A stretch of 46,545 nt of DNA from VAZQ01 sp035293945 (GCA_035293945.1 DATGLV010000042.1:1-46545); one strand, 5' to 3'. Positions 24,235 to 33,496 are shown, numbered from the stretch's first letter. The notes: generated by a model from the sequence alone, not told the origin. Numbers and translations: made by a program.

Positions 24235-24603
24235 GTTTCTCATCTCCGTCGTTTGGCGTGAAGTATCCGGCGCAAGTGTTGCGTAGACGTGTCTAGAGTC
24301 CATCGCAATTGATTGAATCAATCGACCTCGACCGGCTCAGCGCGCCCCCGGGCACCTCAGCTTGCACAACTATGTTTGTTGTATTTGTCCAATTTGCGAC
24401 GGGAGATGTTTTTTTCATGGGCGCTTCGCATGAGCGCTTTGTGGCGCTGAAGATGTGGCGCTGAAGTTTCGTCCCGAGCGGCCTTGCCGAGGGACACGAA
24501 ACGGCGCACTTTTACGCGCCCACGGCCTGATGCGCGACAGCGCAACCCAAGTCAACGCGACAAGTTTAAGGCAACAAGTGCAAGCAAGAGAGGGAGGTTA
24601 AGA
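24235..24603. promoter_or_regulatory. Divergent promoter region with repeats
   Basis: A 369-bp region between divergent exported-protein genes, AT-richer than its surroundings. It holds a 13-bp palindrome GATTGA-A-TCAATC (24311-24323), a tandem 13-bp repeat TGTGGCGCTGAAG (24440-24452 and 24454-24466, period 14), and an imperfect hairpin starting GTTTCGTCCC and ending GGGACACGAAAC (about 24465-24503). No gene is seen. The repeats may be regulator sites. Confidence 0.45.
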
Positions 24604-25647
24604 ATGCATAATCCGATTCGTCACAGTCCCGCGCGCTTCGCGGCCGCGCTGGCAATCACCGCAGCCGCCACGATCGGGACCGGCAACGCACCCGCATTCG
24701 CGCAGGCCGCCGATCCGAACTCGGCGCCAAATCCGTATCACATGGACAGCTGGGCGCCGCAGATGCCGGCAGGGCGCAAGCTCGGCGCTACGATCGGCAT
24801 CTCGGTCGATCCGGATGGAAAGAGCCTGTGGGTTTATGAGCGCTGCGGCGCTGATACGTGCGAAGGCTCCAGCCTCGATCCGATCTTCAAGTTCGATCCA
24901 TCCGGAAAGGTGCTGGCCAATTTCGGTGGCGGCAAGGTCAACTGGCCGCATGGATTTACGGTCGACAAGGCCGGCGACGTTTGGGTCTCGGACGGGCGCA
25001 GCGGCAACGGCAAAGGCCAAGACGTCATCAAGTTCTCGCCCGATGGCAAGGTTCTGATGACCCTCGGCAAGCCCGGTGTCGCCGGCAATGCGGACGACGA
25101 GTTCAACGTGCCCTCCGACGTGCACATTGCGCCAAACGGCGACATCCTGGTCGCCGACGGTCATGGTGTGATGAACAAGGAGACCACCAACGACCGTATC
25201 GTGAAGTTCACCAAGGACGGCAAGTTCATCAAGGCGTGGTCGAAGCACGGGTCGGCCGCGGCCGAGCTCGACACGCCGCATAAGCTCGCAATCGATTCGC
25301 AGAACCGCCTGTTCGTCGCCGACCGCGTCAACAACCGCGTCCAGATATTCGATCTCGACGGCCGCTTGCTCGCCGAGTGGAAGCAGTTCGGGCGGCCGAG
25401 CTCGGTGTGGATCGACAAGAACGACGTGCTCTACGTTGCCGACTCGCAGTCCGACGAGAAGACCAATCCGGGCTTCAAGCAGGGCATTCGCATCGGCAGC
25501 GCCAAGGACGGCAAGGTGACGGCGTTCATCCCGGCCGATCCGCAGTTTGGTGGGGCCGAGGAGGTGGCGGTGGACGACCAGGGCAGCGTCTTTGCCGGCT
25601 TCACCAACCCCAAGATCCTGCAGCTCAAGAAGTACACCAAGAGCTGA
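24604..25647 (+). CDS. Exported NHL-repeat beta-propeller protein
   Basis: A 347-residue secreted protein with a signal peptide (residues 1-35, ending 'NAPAFAQA'). The mature part is a beta-propeller of NHL repeats ('IFKFDPSGKVLANFGGGKVNWPHG', 'VIKFSPDGKVLMTLGKPG', 'IVKFTKDGKFIKAWSKHGSAAAE', 'VQIFDLDGRLLAEWKQFGRPS'), each with the F-D/P-G-K/R pattern. Such proteins resemble peptidyl-alpha-hydroxyglycine lyases and gluconolactonase-like enzymes; the exact substrate is unknown. The ATG at 24604 follows a strong GGGAGG site. A good terminator follows the gene. Confidence 0.82.
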   Translation: MHNPIRHSPARFAAALAITAAATIGTGNAPAFAQAADPNSAPNPYHMDSWAPQMPAGRKLGATIGISVDPDGKSLWVYERCGADTCEGSSLDPIFKFDPSGKVLANFGGGKVNWPHGFTVDKAGDVWVSDGRSGNGKGQDVIKFSPDGKVLMTLGKPGVAGNADDEFNVPSDVHIAPNGDILVADGHGVMNKETTNDRIVKFTKDGKFIKAWSKHGSAAAELDTPHKLAIDSQNRLFVADRVNNRVQIFDLDGRLLAEWKQFGRPSSVWIDKNDVLYVADSQSDEKTNPGFKQGIRIGSAKDGKVTAFIPADPQFGGAEEVAVDDQGSVFAGFTNPKILQLKKYTKS

Positions 25648-25671
25648 GCCCCCATTAGGGCTTCGGAGCTT

Positions 25672-25701
25672 CGGCCGTCCGCGGGCGGCCGTTTTGTTTT
25701 T
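25672..25701 (+). terminator. Rho-independent terminator after the NHL gene
   Basis: A CGGCCG / CGGCCG stem (25672-25677, 25686-25691) with a GC-rich loop is followed by TTTTGTTTTT. It lies 25 nt after the NHL gene stop and is the best intrinsic terminator in the window. Confidence 0.85.
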
Positions 25702-25834
25702 GCGGTCTTTTCAATCCAGTTGCCGGATTGCCGGCTCGATCGGGCGGCGAGTTTGTTCATGTTATGTTCAGGTCTGTAATGTCACGTTGCGGCCGTTGGT
25801 GGAGACAACCATTACGCAACCAAGGAGACCTGAG

Positions 25835-26074
25835 ATGACAATCCGAACCTCTTCCGTCCTCGCCGCGGTTTTGCTGGCAAGCTTTGCGGTCTCGGCCGCG
25901 CCGGCGTCAGCGAAGACCGTGAAGGCTTGCCGGGCCGAATGGCAGGCGCAGAAAGCCGCCATGCAAGCCGCCGGCAAGACCGAAAAGGCCTACGTGGCCG
26001 AGTGCCGGACGACCGCAGCAGCGCCTGCAGGAACGGCGACACCTTCGACCGGCGACAAAGGCAGCAATTATTGA
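25835..26074 (+). CDS. Small exported protein, PsiF-like
   Basis: A 79-residue exported protein with a signal peptide (residues 1-26, ending 'SAAPASAKT'). The mature part is short and Ala-rich, with two Cys ('KACRAEWQAQKAAMQAAGKTEKAYVAECR' region) that may form a disulfide, then a Thr/Ala tail. The pattern recalls PsiF-repeat small proteins. An AAGGAGA ribosome site precedes the ATG at 25835. Function unknown. Confidence 0.7.
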   Translation: MTIRTSSVLAAVLLASFAVSAAPASAKTVKACRAEWQAQKAAMQAAGKTEKAYVAECRTTAAAPAGTATPSTGDKGSNY

Positions 26075-26226
26075 GCCGGGCCCGAGCTTGGCTTGGTCCC
26101 GCAGGCGCACGCAGTGGCCTGCGGGATTTTCGGCCGATCGCCCCTCCGCACCCTCCCGAACTTTCCGCTTGACAAGATGGAACAAACAGAGAACATATGT
26201 CGCCTCGAGTCGTAAGGGAGGCGGTG

Positions 26227-26571
26227 ATGCGATCGGACACGCGGTCGAAGGGTGGCAGTCGGATTGACGAGAACGAGCACCGGAGCGAGGGCGGAAATTG
26301 CGGCGGCGAGGCGGCCGAGCCGGCCGGGGATGGCCGCAGCGAATGGCTGCGCAAGCTTGATGAGGAGTGCCCCTATCAGGTGGTGCTGCCGCGCGGCCCG
26401 GGCGATGCGGAGATCATGAATTTCCTCAACGCCTATGTGGGCAAGTTCGACATGTATGTTGAGGACGAATATGCGGTGTTCGTTCGCTACTGCTTTGCCG
26501 ATCCGCTGGACGCTGCCATCTTCCGCTCGCGCTTTGAATTCAAGTCGAGCCGCCTGCGGCTGGCCGGCTGA
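26227..26571 (+). CDS. Hypothetical protein
   Basis: A 114-residue soluble protein. The N-terminal 45 residues are Gly/Glu/Arg-rich and disordered. The C-terminal part ('PYQVVLPRGPGDAEIMNFLNAYVG' to 'VFVRYCFADPLDAAIFRSRF') is a compact alpha/beta domain I cannot assign. The ATG at 26227 has GGGAGG just upstream; a start at 26197 is also open. No operon partner is close. Confidence 0.65.
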   Translation: MRSDTRSKGGSRIDENEHRSEGGNCGGEAAEPAGDGRSEWLRKLDEECPYQVVLPRGPGDAEIMNFLNAYVGKFDMYVEDEYAVFVRYCFADPLDAAIFRSRFEFKSSRLRLAG

Positions 26572-26726
26572 ACAGGCGCCCCAAAGCGGGACGATCTGCC
26601 CGATAAAATCCTCCCCACAAGATGTGCTACCGTCTTGGCCGCGGCGTACTCGCACCTGCGCGTGCGCATGAAGGTGCAAGCGACCGCGCACCGCTTTTCG
26701 AGGAACATCGATCCGGGGAGGACGAC

Positions 26727-27752
26727 ATGAAGGGACGCGGGCATTGGCTCAGCATCGTCGGCTTGCGGCTCACCGCAGGGCCGCTCATTACGCTGAGTTT
26801 TTTGGCGCTGACTATCGTGGTCCTGGCCCCAACTGCGCGCGCGCAGGCGCTGCGCTATCCGGAGCGGCCGGTGACGATCATCTCCGACGCCGCGGCAGGC
26901 TCGACGCCCGACGTCGATGCGCGCTTCGTCGCCGAGGGCTTAAGCAAGATCTGGGGCCAGCAGGTCGTGGTGGTCAATCATCCGGGCGCCAATGGCTCGG
27001 TCGCGACTCGCGTCGCCAGCGAGGCGCCCAACGACGGCTACACGCTGTACATGCCGGCGCTGTCGACTTTCGTCGCGCTATTGAGCTCCGCCACCAACGT
27101 GCCGATCAAGCTGCCGCGCGATTTCATTCCCATCGGCTTCACGGCCGAGAACCCGATGTTCGTCGCGGTCAATCCATCGCTCGGGGTTTCGAGCCTGCCG
27201 GAACTGATCGCGCTCGCCAAGAAGGAACCCAACAAGATTTCGATTGCGGTGACCGGCATCGGCCGCTTGACGCACCTGACCGGCGAACTGCTGCAGCAGA
27301 AGGCCGACATCAAGCTGCTCTCCGTCCCCTATACGGCGGGCCCCGCGCCGGCGCTGGGCGATGTCGCAACCGGGCGCGTCTCCATGATCATCGAGGGCTA
27401 TTCGGGCATCGCCGGCGCAGTGAATGCCAAGTCGGTCAAGCTGATCGCGGTTGCCTCACCGCAGCGCCTGCCCGAATTTCCGAACCTGCCGACGGTCGCC
27501 GAAACGATTCCCGGCTTTGCGGCAACCGGCTGGCAGGTCTTGGTCGCCCCGCTGGGAACGCCGGCGCCAATCGTCGCCAAGGTCAGCGATGACCTGCGCA
27601 AAGCCGTCAACGATCCCGGCCTCAGGATGAATCTCGCCAAGATCGGCAGCTACTCGCGCGCGATGTCCCCCGACGAGGCGCTCGCCTTCGTGGCCAAGGA
27701 GCAGCAGACTTGGGCGCCGGTGCTGGAGCGGATTGCAGCGAGCAACAAATAG
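26727..27752 (+). CDS. Bug-type (TctC) solute receptor, third copy
   Basis: A 341-residue periplasmic receptor. A long hydrophobic signal ('LTAGPLITLSFLALTIVVLA', cut near 'TARAQA', residue 40) precedes the Bug core: 'YPERPVTIISDAAAGSTPDVDARF', 'VVVVNHPGANGSVATRVAS', 'VPYTAGPAPALGDVATGRV' and 'PEFPNLPTVAETIPGFA', the last being very typical of the family. The ATG at 26727 follows GGGGAGGACG. Ligand unknown. It stands alone, converging with the next gene across a palindromic spacer. Confidence 0.85.
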   Translation: MKGRGHWLSIVGLRLTAGPLITLSFLALTIVVLAPTARAQALRYPERPVTIISDAAAGSTPDVDARFVAEGLSKIWGQQVVVVNHPGANGSVATRVASEAPNDGYTLYMPALSTFVALLSSATNVPIKLPRDFIPIGFTAENPMFVAVNPSLGVSSLPELIALAKKEPNKISIAVTGIGRLTHLTGELLQQKADIKLLSVPYTAGPAPALGDVATGRVSMIIEGYSGIAGAVNAKSVKLIAVASPQRLPEFPNLPTVAETIPGFAATGWQVLVAPLGTPAPIVAKVSDDLRKAVNDPGLRMNLAKIGSYSRAMSPDEALAFVAKEQQTWAPVLERIAASNK

Positions 27753-27950
27753 ATCGCGGGCCTCTTCTTACCTAGCCCCGCTAGCGGGAGAGGTCGGCGC
27801 GAAGCACCGGGTGAGCGGCGTTGCCGCGAGTCTCAGCATCAACAGTAGATGGAAGCCGACCCCTCACCCTGACGCTTTTCCCGCAAGCGGGTCGAGGGAG
27901 TCTGAAGCGCCGCGCTTGCGGGACGAGGAGAGGCCTTAGTCTCTTCGGGC
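27753..27950. repeat. Palindromic spacer between convergent genes
   Basis: The spacer contains several REP-like pieces: CCCGCTAGCGGG near 27778, CGCTTTTCCCGCAAGCGGG near 27870, and GCGCCGCGCTTGCGGG near 27906. They can pair with one another in an extended hairpin. No gene is seen. It probably ends both convergent transcripts. Confidence 0.45.
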
Positions 27951-28805
27951 TTACTTGAAATTGCGCAGATCGGGCGGGGGCTGGTCCTTGCGGGTCGGCA
28001 TCAGGATGCGGTCAGCGGTCAAATAATAGTCCTCATTGCCGATCCTGACCTGGGGATCGGCCTCGTCGCAGATCGTCTCGAGCCACACGGGATTGCGCTC
28101 GCGCCGGTAGGTGCGCTTGACCGTCCACGGGCGGGTCAGCGCGTGATCAAGCACGGTCTCCTCGTCATACATCACATCGGCCTTGGCCGGATCGCGGTAG
28201 ATCCGCTCGTTGACGATGGTCTCGCCATCAGCATGAAACGGAATGCCGCTCGAATCATAGCTGCGCGGCGATTTGATCGCGCGCGTCTCGACGACCAGCG
28301 TCGCATAGTGCCCGCGCCCATCATCGCCTTCCCAATGCCCGATCGAATAGCCCGAGAAGGTTGGCTCGATCGTCTCCGGAAAGCTTCGTCCGTCGGTGTA
28401 GATGCGGCGCAGCTGATGCATGGGTTCGCCGAATACGAAGTAGGTGGTCTCCGGCGTGATCAGGATTTCCATGCCGAGCCCATACCCGATCATCATCCTG
28501 GGCATGCCCGGCGGGATGCAGCGCGCCATCGGATCGTTGCCTTGGCCGCCGGCAGCCTGCGCGGCCACGCTCGCCTTGAGCTTCTCCTGGTATTCTGGCG
28601 TAAGCGGCGCCTGCTGGCCGAGGCCCGAAGGCTTGGTCGGATCGAAATTGCCAGAGCCGGTCCTGATCCACTGACCCTTCCAATCCGGATAGTCCAGGCG
28701 CTCCGCAGCGCGCACGGCTGAGGCCGCGACAGCGCCGGCAAGCGCAGCCCAGCACGCCAGCCGGCCGACGATGCGGAAATGCGAAAAGACCGCGCCTACT
28801 CTCAT
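27951..28805 (-). CDS. Exported hypothetical protein
   Basis: A 284-residue exported protein with a signal peptide (residues 1-31, 'WAALAGAVAASAVRAAERL'). The mature part begins 'DYPDWKGQWIRTGSG' and contains 'PMARCIPPGMPRMM', 'RIYTDGRSFPETIEPTFSGYSIGHWEGD' and 'GIPFHADGETIVNERIY'. Proteins of this pattern are frequent in soil proteobacteria, often beside catabolic or transport genes, but I know no established activity. The ATG at 28805 has GGTGG at good distance. It is divergent from the amidase gene, with about 170 bp between. Confidence 0.75.
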   Translation of the reverse strand: MRVGAVFSHFRIVGRLACWAALAGAVAASAVRAAERLDYPDWKGQWIRTGSGNFDPTKPSGLGQQAPLTPEYQEKLKASVAAQAAGGQGNDPMARCIPPGMPRMMIGYGLGMEILITPETTYFVFGEPMHQLRRIYTDGRSFPETIEPTFSGYSIGHWEGDDGRGHYATLVVETRAIKSPRSYDSSGIPFHADGETIVNERIYRDPAKADVMYDEETVLDHALTRPWTVKRTYRRERNPVWLETICDEADPQVRIGNEDYYLTADRILMPTRKDQPPPDLRNFK

Positions 28806-28978
28806 TGTCATTCCACCGGATCCTCTGTGCAAAAGACCGGTCCAATATACCGAACGGCGACGCTACAGAGAATGCCGATCGTTAACTGCCAACCGAGAAC
28901 CATCTTCACTCCCACCCCTATGCGCGGTTACAGTTCAACAAGGGCACTGGATTCCTGTCAGCATCTCGGGTGAGAGCA

Positions 28979-30583
28979 ATGCGTCGGCGCCACAATCAAT
29001 ACGCTCAGCAAAGAATGAAAAGAATAACAAGCCTGTTTGGCGCAGTCGCGCTGCTGCTCACGCACATGAAGCATGCGACCGCGCAGGGCGCGCCGCCTCA
29101 GCCGGGGCCCCGTTTCCATGTGCTCGAGGCCACGATCGATGGCATCCATGCCGCAATGCGCCGAGGCGAGCTCACCTGTACGCAGCTCGTGCAGGCATAT
29201 CTCAATCGCATCGCAGCCTATGACCAGGCCGGGCCGAAGCTCGATGCGATTCAGACGGTCAATCCCACTGCGATGGCGCTCGCCGCCAAGCTTGATGCCG
29301 AATACCGAGACGTCGGTCCGGTCGGGCCGCTCCATTGCATTCCGGTCATCGTCAAGGACGAGATCGAAACCAGCTTCATGCCGACCACCTACGGCTCGGC
29401 AATCTTCAAGCAGTTCACGCCGCCCAAGAATGCGACCATCGTGGATCGTTTGCAGGCGGCCGGCGCCATCATCCTGGCCAAGGCCAACATGGGAGAGTTC
29501 GCGGTTGGCTACGCGGGCACCGCATTCGGCGACTGCCATAATGTCTACGACATAACACGCGATCCCGGCGGCTCCTCCTGCGGTCCCGCCGTCGGCGAGG
29601 CGGCAAATTTCGCTACGGTCGCAATCGGCGAGGACACGGGCGGCTCCGTCCGCGGGCCGGCGTCGAACGAAAGCCTGGTCGGCCTGCGCCCAACTCTGCC
29701 GCTGGTGAGCCGTGCCGGCCTCTTGCCCTCCACACCCACGCGCGACACGCTCGGGCCGATGACGCGCTCCGTGCGTGATGCCGCCATCGTGCTCGATGTG
29801 ATTGCCGGCTATGACCCGGCCGACCCCGTTACGGCGCAAAGCTATGGCCGCAAGCCTGAGACCTATACGTCGTACCTTGAGCGCAACGGCTTGCGCGGCA
29901 TGCGCTTCGGTGTGATCCGCACGGCAGTCGGCCGCGATGCCAATCCGAATGACCCCGGCTATCGCGAAATCCAATCGATCCTGACGGCGGCGACACGCGA
30001 CCTGCGCGAGCGGGGCGCCGAGGTTGTCGACCCGATCGTCATTCCGCGCCTGCGCGAATTGTTGGAGCAGGGCGGCAACGGCATCGCCGAGACCGAGCAG
30101 GCGACCAACGCTTATCTCGCGCAATACCCGCAGGCGCCGGTGCACACGCTCAAGGACATCGTGGACTCGCCCCTGCTGCTTCCCGCCCGGCACGACGATC
30201 TGGCACGGCGGCTCGGCCACAACACCGCCGAGCTCTCCTATCTGCAAGAGCAGCAGGCGCGCGAGACGCTCAGGACCATCGTTCTCAAGGTGATGGCCGA
30301 CAACCGGCTCGATGCTTTCGTGTATGGGCCCTCGGAGCGGGAGCCGGCCCCCATTCCGGCCACCACCACGCCCGGGAGCATCAGGCGATTTGCGGCGACG
30401 CTCGCCTATCCGGCGTTGGGCGTGCCGGCGGGCTATACAAGCCACGGCCTGCCGATCGGCATCGAATTCTTAGGCAGGCCCTATTCGGAGGGAACGCTGC
30501 TGCGCGCCGCTTACGACTATGAGCGCACCACGCGCCATCGCCACCCGCCGGCGACCACGCCGCCGCTGCCCGGCGAGCCGTGA
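28979..30583 (+). CDS. Exported amidase (amidase signature family)
   Basis: A 534-residue hydrolase of the amidase-signature family. The Ser-Ser-Lys triad is complete: Lys126 in 'VIVKDEIE', cis-Ser200 in 'DPGGSSCG' and nucleophile Ser223 in 'EDTGGSVRGPAS', with spacings close to those of known amidases. A hydrophobic N-terminal segment ('LFGAVALLLTHMKHATAQ') suggests export, unlike the cytoplasmic majority. I chose the ATG at 28979 with GGTGAG upstream; 29015 is an alternative. Substrate unknown. It converges with the DASS transporter, only 7 bp between stops. Confidence 0.85.
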   Translation: MRRRHNQYAQQRMKRITSLFGAVALLLTHMKHATAQGAPPQPGPRFHVLEATIDGIHAAMRRGELTCTQLVQAYLNRIAAYDQAGPKLDAIQTVNPTAMALAAKLDAEYRDVGPVGPLHCIPVIVKDEIETSFMPTTYGSAIFKQFTPPKNATIVDRLQAAGAIILAKANMGEFAVGYAGTAFGDCHNVYDITRDPGGSSCGPAVGEAANFATVAIGEDTGGSVRGPASNESLVGLRPTLPLVSRAGLLPSTPTRDTLGPMTRSVRDAAIVLDVIAGYDPADPVTAQSYGRKPETYTSYLERNGLRGMRFGVIRTAVGRDANPNDPGYREIQSILTAATRDLRERGAEVVDPIVIPRLRELLEQGGNGIAETEQATNAYLAQYPQAPVHTLKDIVDSPLLLPARHDDLARRLGHNTAELSYLQEQQARETLRTIVLKVMADNRLDAFVYGPSEREPAPIPATTTPGSIRRFAATLAYPALGVPAGYTSHGLPIGIEFLGRPYSEGTLLRAAYDYERTTRHRHPPATTPPLPGEP

Positions 30584-30590
30584 GTCCCTC

Positions 30591-32078
30591 TCAGCCAATC
30601 CCCAAGAGCGGCCAATAGAACGGCACCATCAGGGCGAGGATAACGAACTCCACCACCGTCAGCCAGGCGCCGATCCGAACCAGGTCGCGCGCTTCGAAAT
30701 AGCCATAGGAATAGCCGACGATCAGAACGCCGGATTGGTACGCAAACAGCTTGCCGCCGGCCGCGAAGGTCCAGATCAAGCCGAGCTGCAGCGGGTCCAT
30801 GGCGTGCGTCTTGGCGAAGTCCATCACCAGCGGGATCGAGGTACCGAGCATCGAGATCTCGCTCGCCAGGAAGAAGTGATAGATGAAGGCCGACCAGTAG
30901 AGCACCGTGGTGGTGAGGAAGATGTTGCCGAGGTAGGGCGCGATGCCACCGAATACGATGTGCGTGAGCACCTCGACGGCTTTGGTGGCATCCAGCACGT
31001 TGCCCATGCTCACTGCCGCTGCGACGAAGAACACCGGCATGTAATTGAGCTTGCGCATCTCATCGACGTCGAGCACGCCGACGCGCGGCAGCAGCGCGAA
31101 CAGCGTCACCCCGAGCGCAATCATCACCGGCGAGATGTGATGCAGGAAGTCGGTGACCCATAAGAGGAGCGCGCACGCAACCAGGATCGCGGCCCTGGTC
31201 TCGACGGGCGTCCATGCCCCCATCTTGTCGAGCTCGCCGCGGAAATAATCGCGGCCTTGCGCCAGCACCGCCTGCTCGGGCGGGTAAAGCCGCAGCGTCA
31301 GCCACCAGGAGAACAGCACGGTGATGATGCTGCAGGGCAGGAAGGCGAAGAACCAAAGCGACCATGTCGGCTGGATGCCACCGAATTTCTCCATCATTCC
31401 GACGGCGGTGATCGAGCCCGCGCCCGCGATGATCATCTTGTCGAAGATGTTGCCCGTATAGGTGAGCGTCAGGAACATGCCCCGGCCGATATTGCTGCCG
31501 CGTGCCGCGCCGAATGCTTCGACCAGCGCCAGCGCAATCGACCCCATGATGACGACACGCGCTATTCCGGACGGGACGATGAAGGTGAGCAGGAAATCGG
31601 TGAGGATCAGCCCGAGCAGGATGCGCGGAAAGCTCGTGCCGAGGCGCAACATGATCGAGTAGGCGACGCGGCGGGCGAGCCCGGTCTTGCTGGCGATTCG
31701 GCCGAGCAAAAGCGCGGCGAACAGGAACCAGGCGGTATCGTTGGCAAAGCCGCTGAACGCCTGATCGAACCGCGCCACCTTCAGCGCCCAGAACAGGAAG
31801 CAGCCGATGATGCCCGCGAGCGCGAACTCGGTCGCCTGGGTTATCCAAGCAATCACCATGAAGGACATGATCGCGAAGGCGTGCTGGGTCTGCGGCGCCA
31901 GATCAAGCGGCAGGAACCAGACGACCGGCGGCACCACAACGCAGAGGATCTGGCCAATCAGCGCCAGGTTGCCGGACGGCTTGAGAGAGAGTGGCTCCCC
32001 CAAAGCGGGCTCGGCGCTTCGCGCGGCCGCGCCGGCATGCCCGGCAATGCTGATGACCTCACTTGTCACGATCAACAC
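30591..32078 (-). CDS. DASS/SLC13-type anion transporter
   Basis: A 495-residue inner-membrane transporter with about twelve hydrophobic segments. Landmarks of the DASS (divalent anion:sodium symporter) family are 'FANDTAWFLFAALLLGRIASKTGLARRVAY', 'FIVPSGIARVVIMGSIALAL' and 'YTGNIFDKMIIAGAGSI' in the first half, and 'LLPRVGVLDVDEMRKLNYMPVFFVAAAVSMG' in the second. Likely substrates are dicarboxylates, tricarboxylates or sulfate. It could import a product of the neighbouring hydrolytic genes. Confidence 0.82.
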   Translation of the reverse strand: MLIVTSEVISIAGHAGAAARSAEPALGEPLSLKPSGNLALIGQILCVVVPPVVWFLPLDLAPQTQHAFAIMSFMVIAWITQATEFALAGIIGCFLFWALKVARFDQAFSGFANDTAWFLFAALLLGRIASKTGLARRVAYSIMLRLGTSFPRILLGLILTDFLLTFIVPSGIARVVIMGSIALALVEAFGAARGSNIGRGMFLTLTYTGNIFDKMIIAGAGSITAVGMMEKFGGIQPTWSLWFFAFLPCSIITVLFSWWLTLRLYPPEQAVLAQGRDYFRGELDKMGAWTPVETRAAILVACALLLWVTDFLHHISPVMIALGVTLFALLPRVGVLDVDEMRKLNYMPVFFVAAAVSMGNVLDATKAVEVLTHIVFGGIAPYLGNIFLTTTVLYWSAFIYHFFLASEISMLGTSIPLVMDFAKTHAMDPLQLGLIWTFAAGGKLFAYQSGVLIVGYSYGYFEARDLVRIGAWLTVVEFVILALMVPFYWPLLGIG

Positions 32079-32212
32079 TCTGGACTGTAGAAACTCTCAT
32101 TTGCGCGTCCCTCGCTGCGGACCAGGGTTGTTCCTTCTTGCACCAGCGGGGCGCGGCTGGCAAACGGCCTTGCGCCCAGTGCGAGAATGTCGCACCGCTC
32201 TGGTTTCAATCA

Positions 32213-33193
32213 TCATTCTTGTAGGGGAACGCCTTCAGCGCGCAAAATGTCGCGCCAGACGGCCAAGATCGTGAGGTCTTCCTCTGCGTTGGCCAGGCGA
32301 TCGCCCGAGAGGTGTCGCTCGAAATCCCGCGATGCGTCGTAGAATGCATCACCCCGTGCGACCTTGGCGGCCAAATCTTCCTGCGACTTGAAAAAATAGT
32401 GATTGATCCGCAACACATCGTAGACGGGAGGACAATTCGGCAAAGCCGGGCCCCTGGGGCTCATCGTTGGGCGCCGCAACGTATCGACTGTATGCCCGCG
32501 CCAAAGCGCGAAATGATGCGCATTGGGCACATTACGCACATAGCGCGGGTTGACGATGGACTTCCCACTGTCGCTCAAGCCGAGCGGCTCGCGGCGCAGA
32601 TAGGCCTCGACCACCGGCATGGCGGGACGCCTCATGTGGCCGGACGAACCAAACTTGGTCCAGTAGATGTAGAGCGCAGGCAGATCGGCGTAGCTCCGCA
32701 GGATCGGACGGATGTCGACCGCTTGCGGCGAGAACAGAAACTCATCCAGGTCGATGAATGCGATCCAGCGCGCGTCCCGCCAATGGGCGCGGAGGCAGTG
32801 CATGTAGGCCGAGCGTTGGGCAAGGGCCGCGGGCCACTGGGTCAAGGTCACCAGGCGCTTGTCGATCCATGGGCGCAAGGCCGCCAGATAATCATCGGTG
32901 CTGGCGTTGTTGTAGAGATAGAATTGGGTGGCGCCTATTCCGCGGTGAAACCTGAGCCACTCGTCGAGATTGGCGGCTTCGTTCTTGAAGATGGCTGCGA
33001 TCGCCAATTCGTGCGGCGGCGGGTGCTTCAGCACGTAGCTCTCGCGCAGATCAGCGCGCCAGCGTCCCCCTGCGCGCAGGAGAGACTTCAGCTCACGGAC
33101 GAGCGGCAGCTCCCGAAATCGCCTGACAAGCGTCTTTACCCTGGCTTCCACAGACGGAGCCCCCGATCGCCTGACAGCTGAAGGTAGCAGCAA
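32213..33193 (-). CDS. Glycosyltransferase, family 92-like
   Basis: A 326-residue glycosyltransferase of the GT92/DUF23 type. After a basic N-terminal stretch it shows 'ELAIAAIFKNEAANLDEWLRFHRGIGATQFYLYNNASTD', the hallmark start of the family, then a metal-binding 'DLDEF' in 'WIAFIDLDEFLF', and 'VYDVLRINHYFFKSQEDLAAK' near the end. It transfers a sugar to an unknown acceptor, likely on the cell surface. It is the last core-type gene before the scar zone and mobile element. Confidence 0.85.
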   Translation of the reverse strand: MLLPSAVRRSGAPSVEARVKTLVRRFRELPLVRELKSLLRAGGRWRADLRESYVLKHPPPHELAIAAIFKNEAANLDEWLRFHRGIGATQFYLYNNASTDDYLAALRPWIDKRLVTLTQWPAALAQRSAYMHCLRAHWRDARWIAFIDLDEFLFSPQAVDIRPILRSYADLPALYIYWTKFGSSGHMRRPAMPVVEAYLRREPLGLSDSGKSIVNPRYVRNVPNAHHFALWRGHTVDTLRRPTMSPRGPALPNCPPVYDVLRINHYFFKSQEDLAAKVARGDAFYDASRDFERHLSGDRLANAEEDLTILAVWRDILRAEGVPLQE

Positions 33194-33271
33194 ATCCAGT
33201 TATGCGGCAAAGGAGCTGGCCAAACCCCAGAGCTCATGATAGGTTACATGTAACCGGTTCGGAGACATGTC

Positions 33272-33496
33272 GTGGCCCCAGCATCAAAGCCCAAGCCTTC
33301 CCGCACGAAGGTGCGACAACATCGCGAGCGGCTGCGCGCGCAGGGTCTGCGCCCGATCCAGATTTGGGTGCCCGACGTTCGCGCGCCGTCCTTTCGGTCT
33401 GAAGCGCATCGCCAGTCATTGGCCGTGGCCACGAGCGCGCATGCCCATGAGGATCAGGCGTTCATCGACGCGGTATCGGATTGGGGTAATGAATGA
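33272..33496 (+). CDS. MazE-type antitoxin (DUF3018)
   Basis: A 74-residue antitoxin of the DUF3018 kind. The N-terminal half ('RTKVRQHRERLRAQGLRPIQIWVPD') is the conserved DNA-binding part, and the C-terminal half ('SLAVATSAHAHEDQAFIDAV') wraps the toxin. The start is GTG at 33272. The stop overlaps the toxin ATG (ATGA). It would repress its own operon and neutralise the MazF-like toxin. Confidence 0.85.
   Translation: MAPASKPKPSRTKVRQHRERLRAQGLRPIQIWVPDVRAPSFRSEAHRQSLAVATSAHAHEDQAFIDAVSDWGNE

Noticed and set aside
28958..30445. A 495-codon open frame on the minus strand.
   Set aside because: It is antisense to the amidase gene with its complete Ser-Ser-Lys triad.
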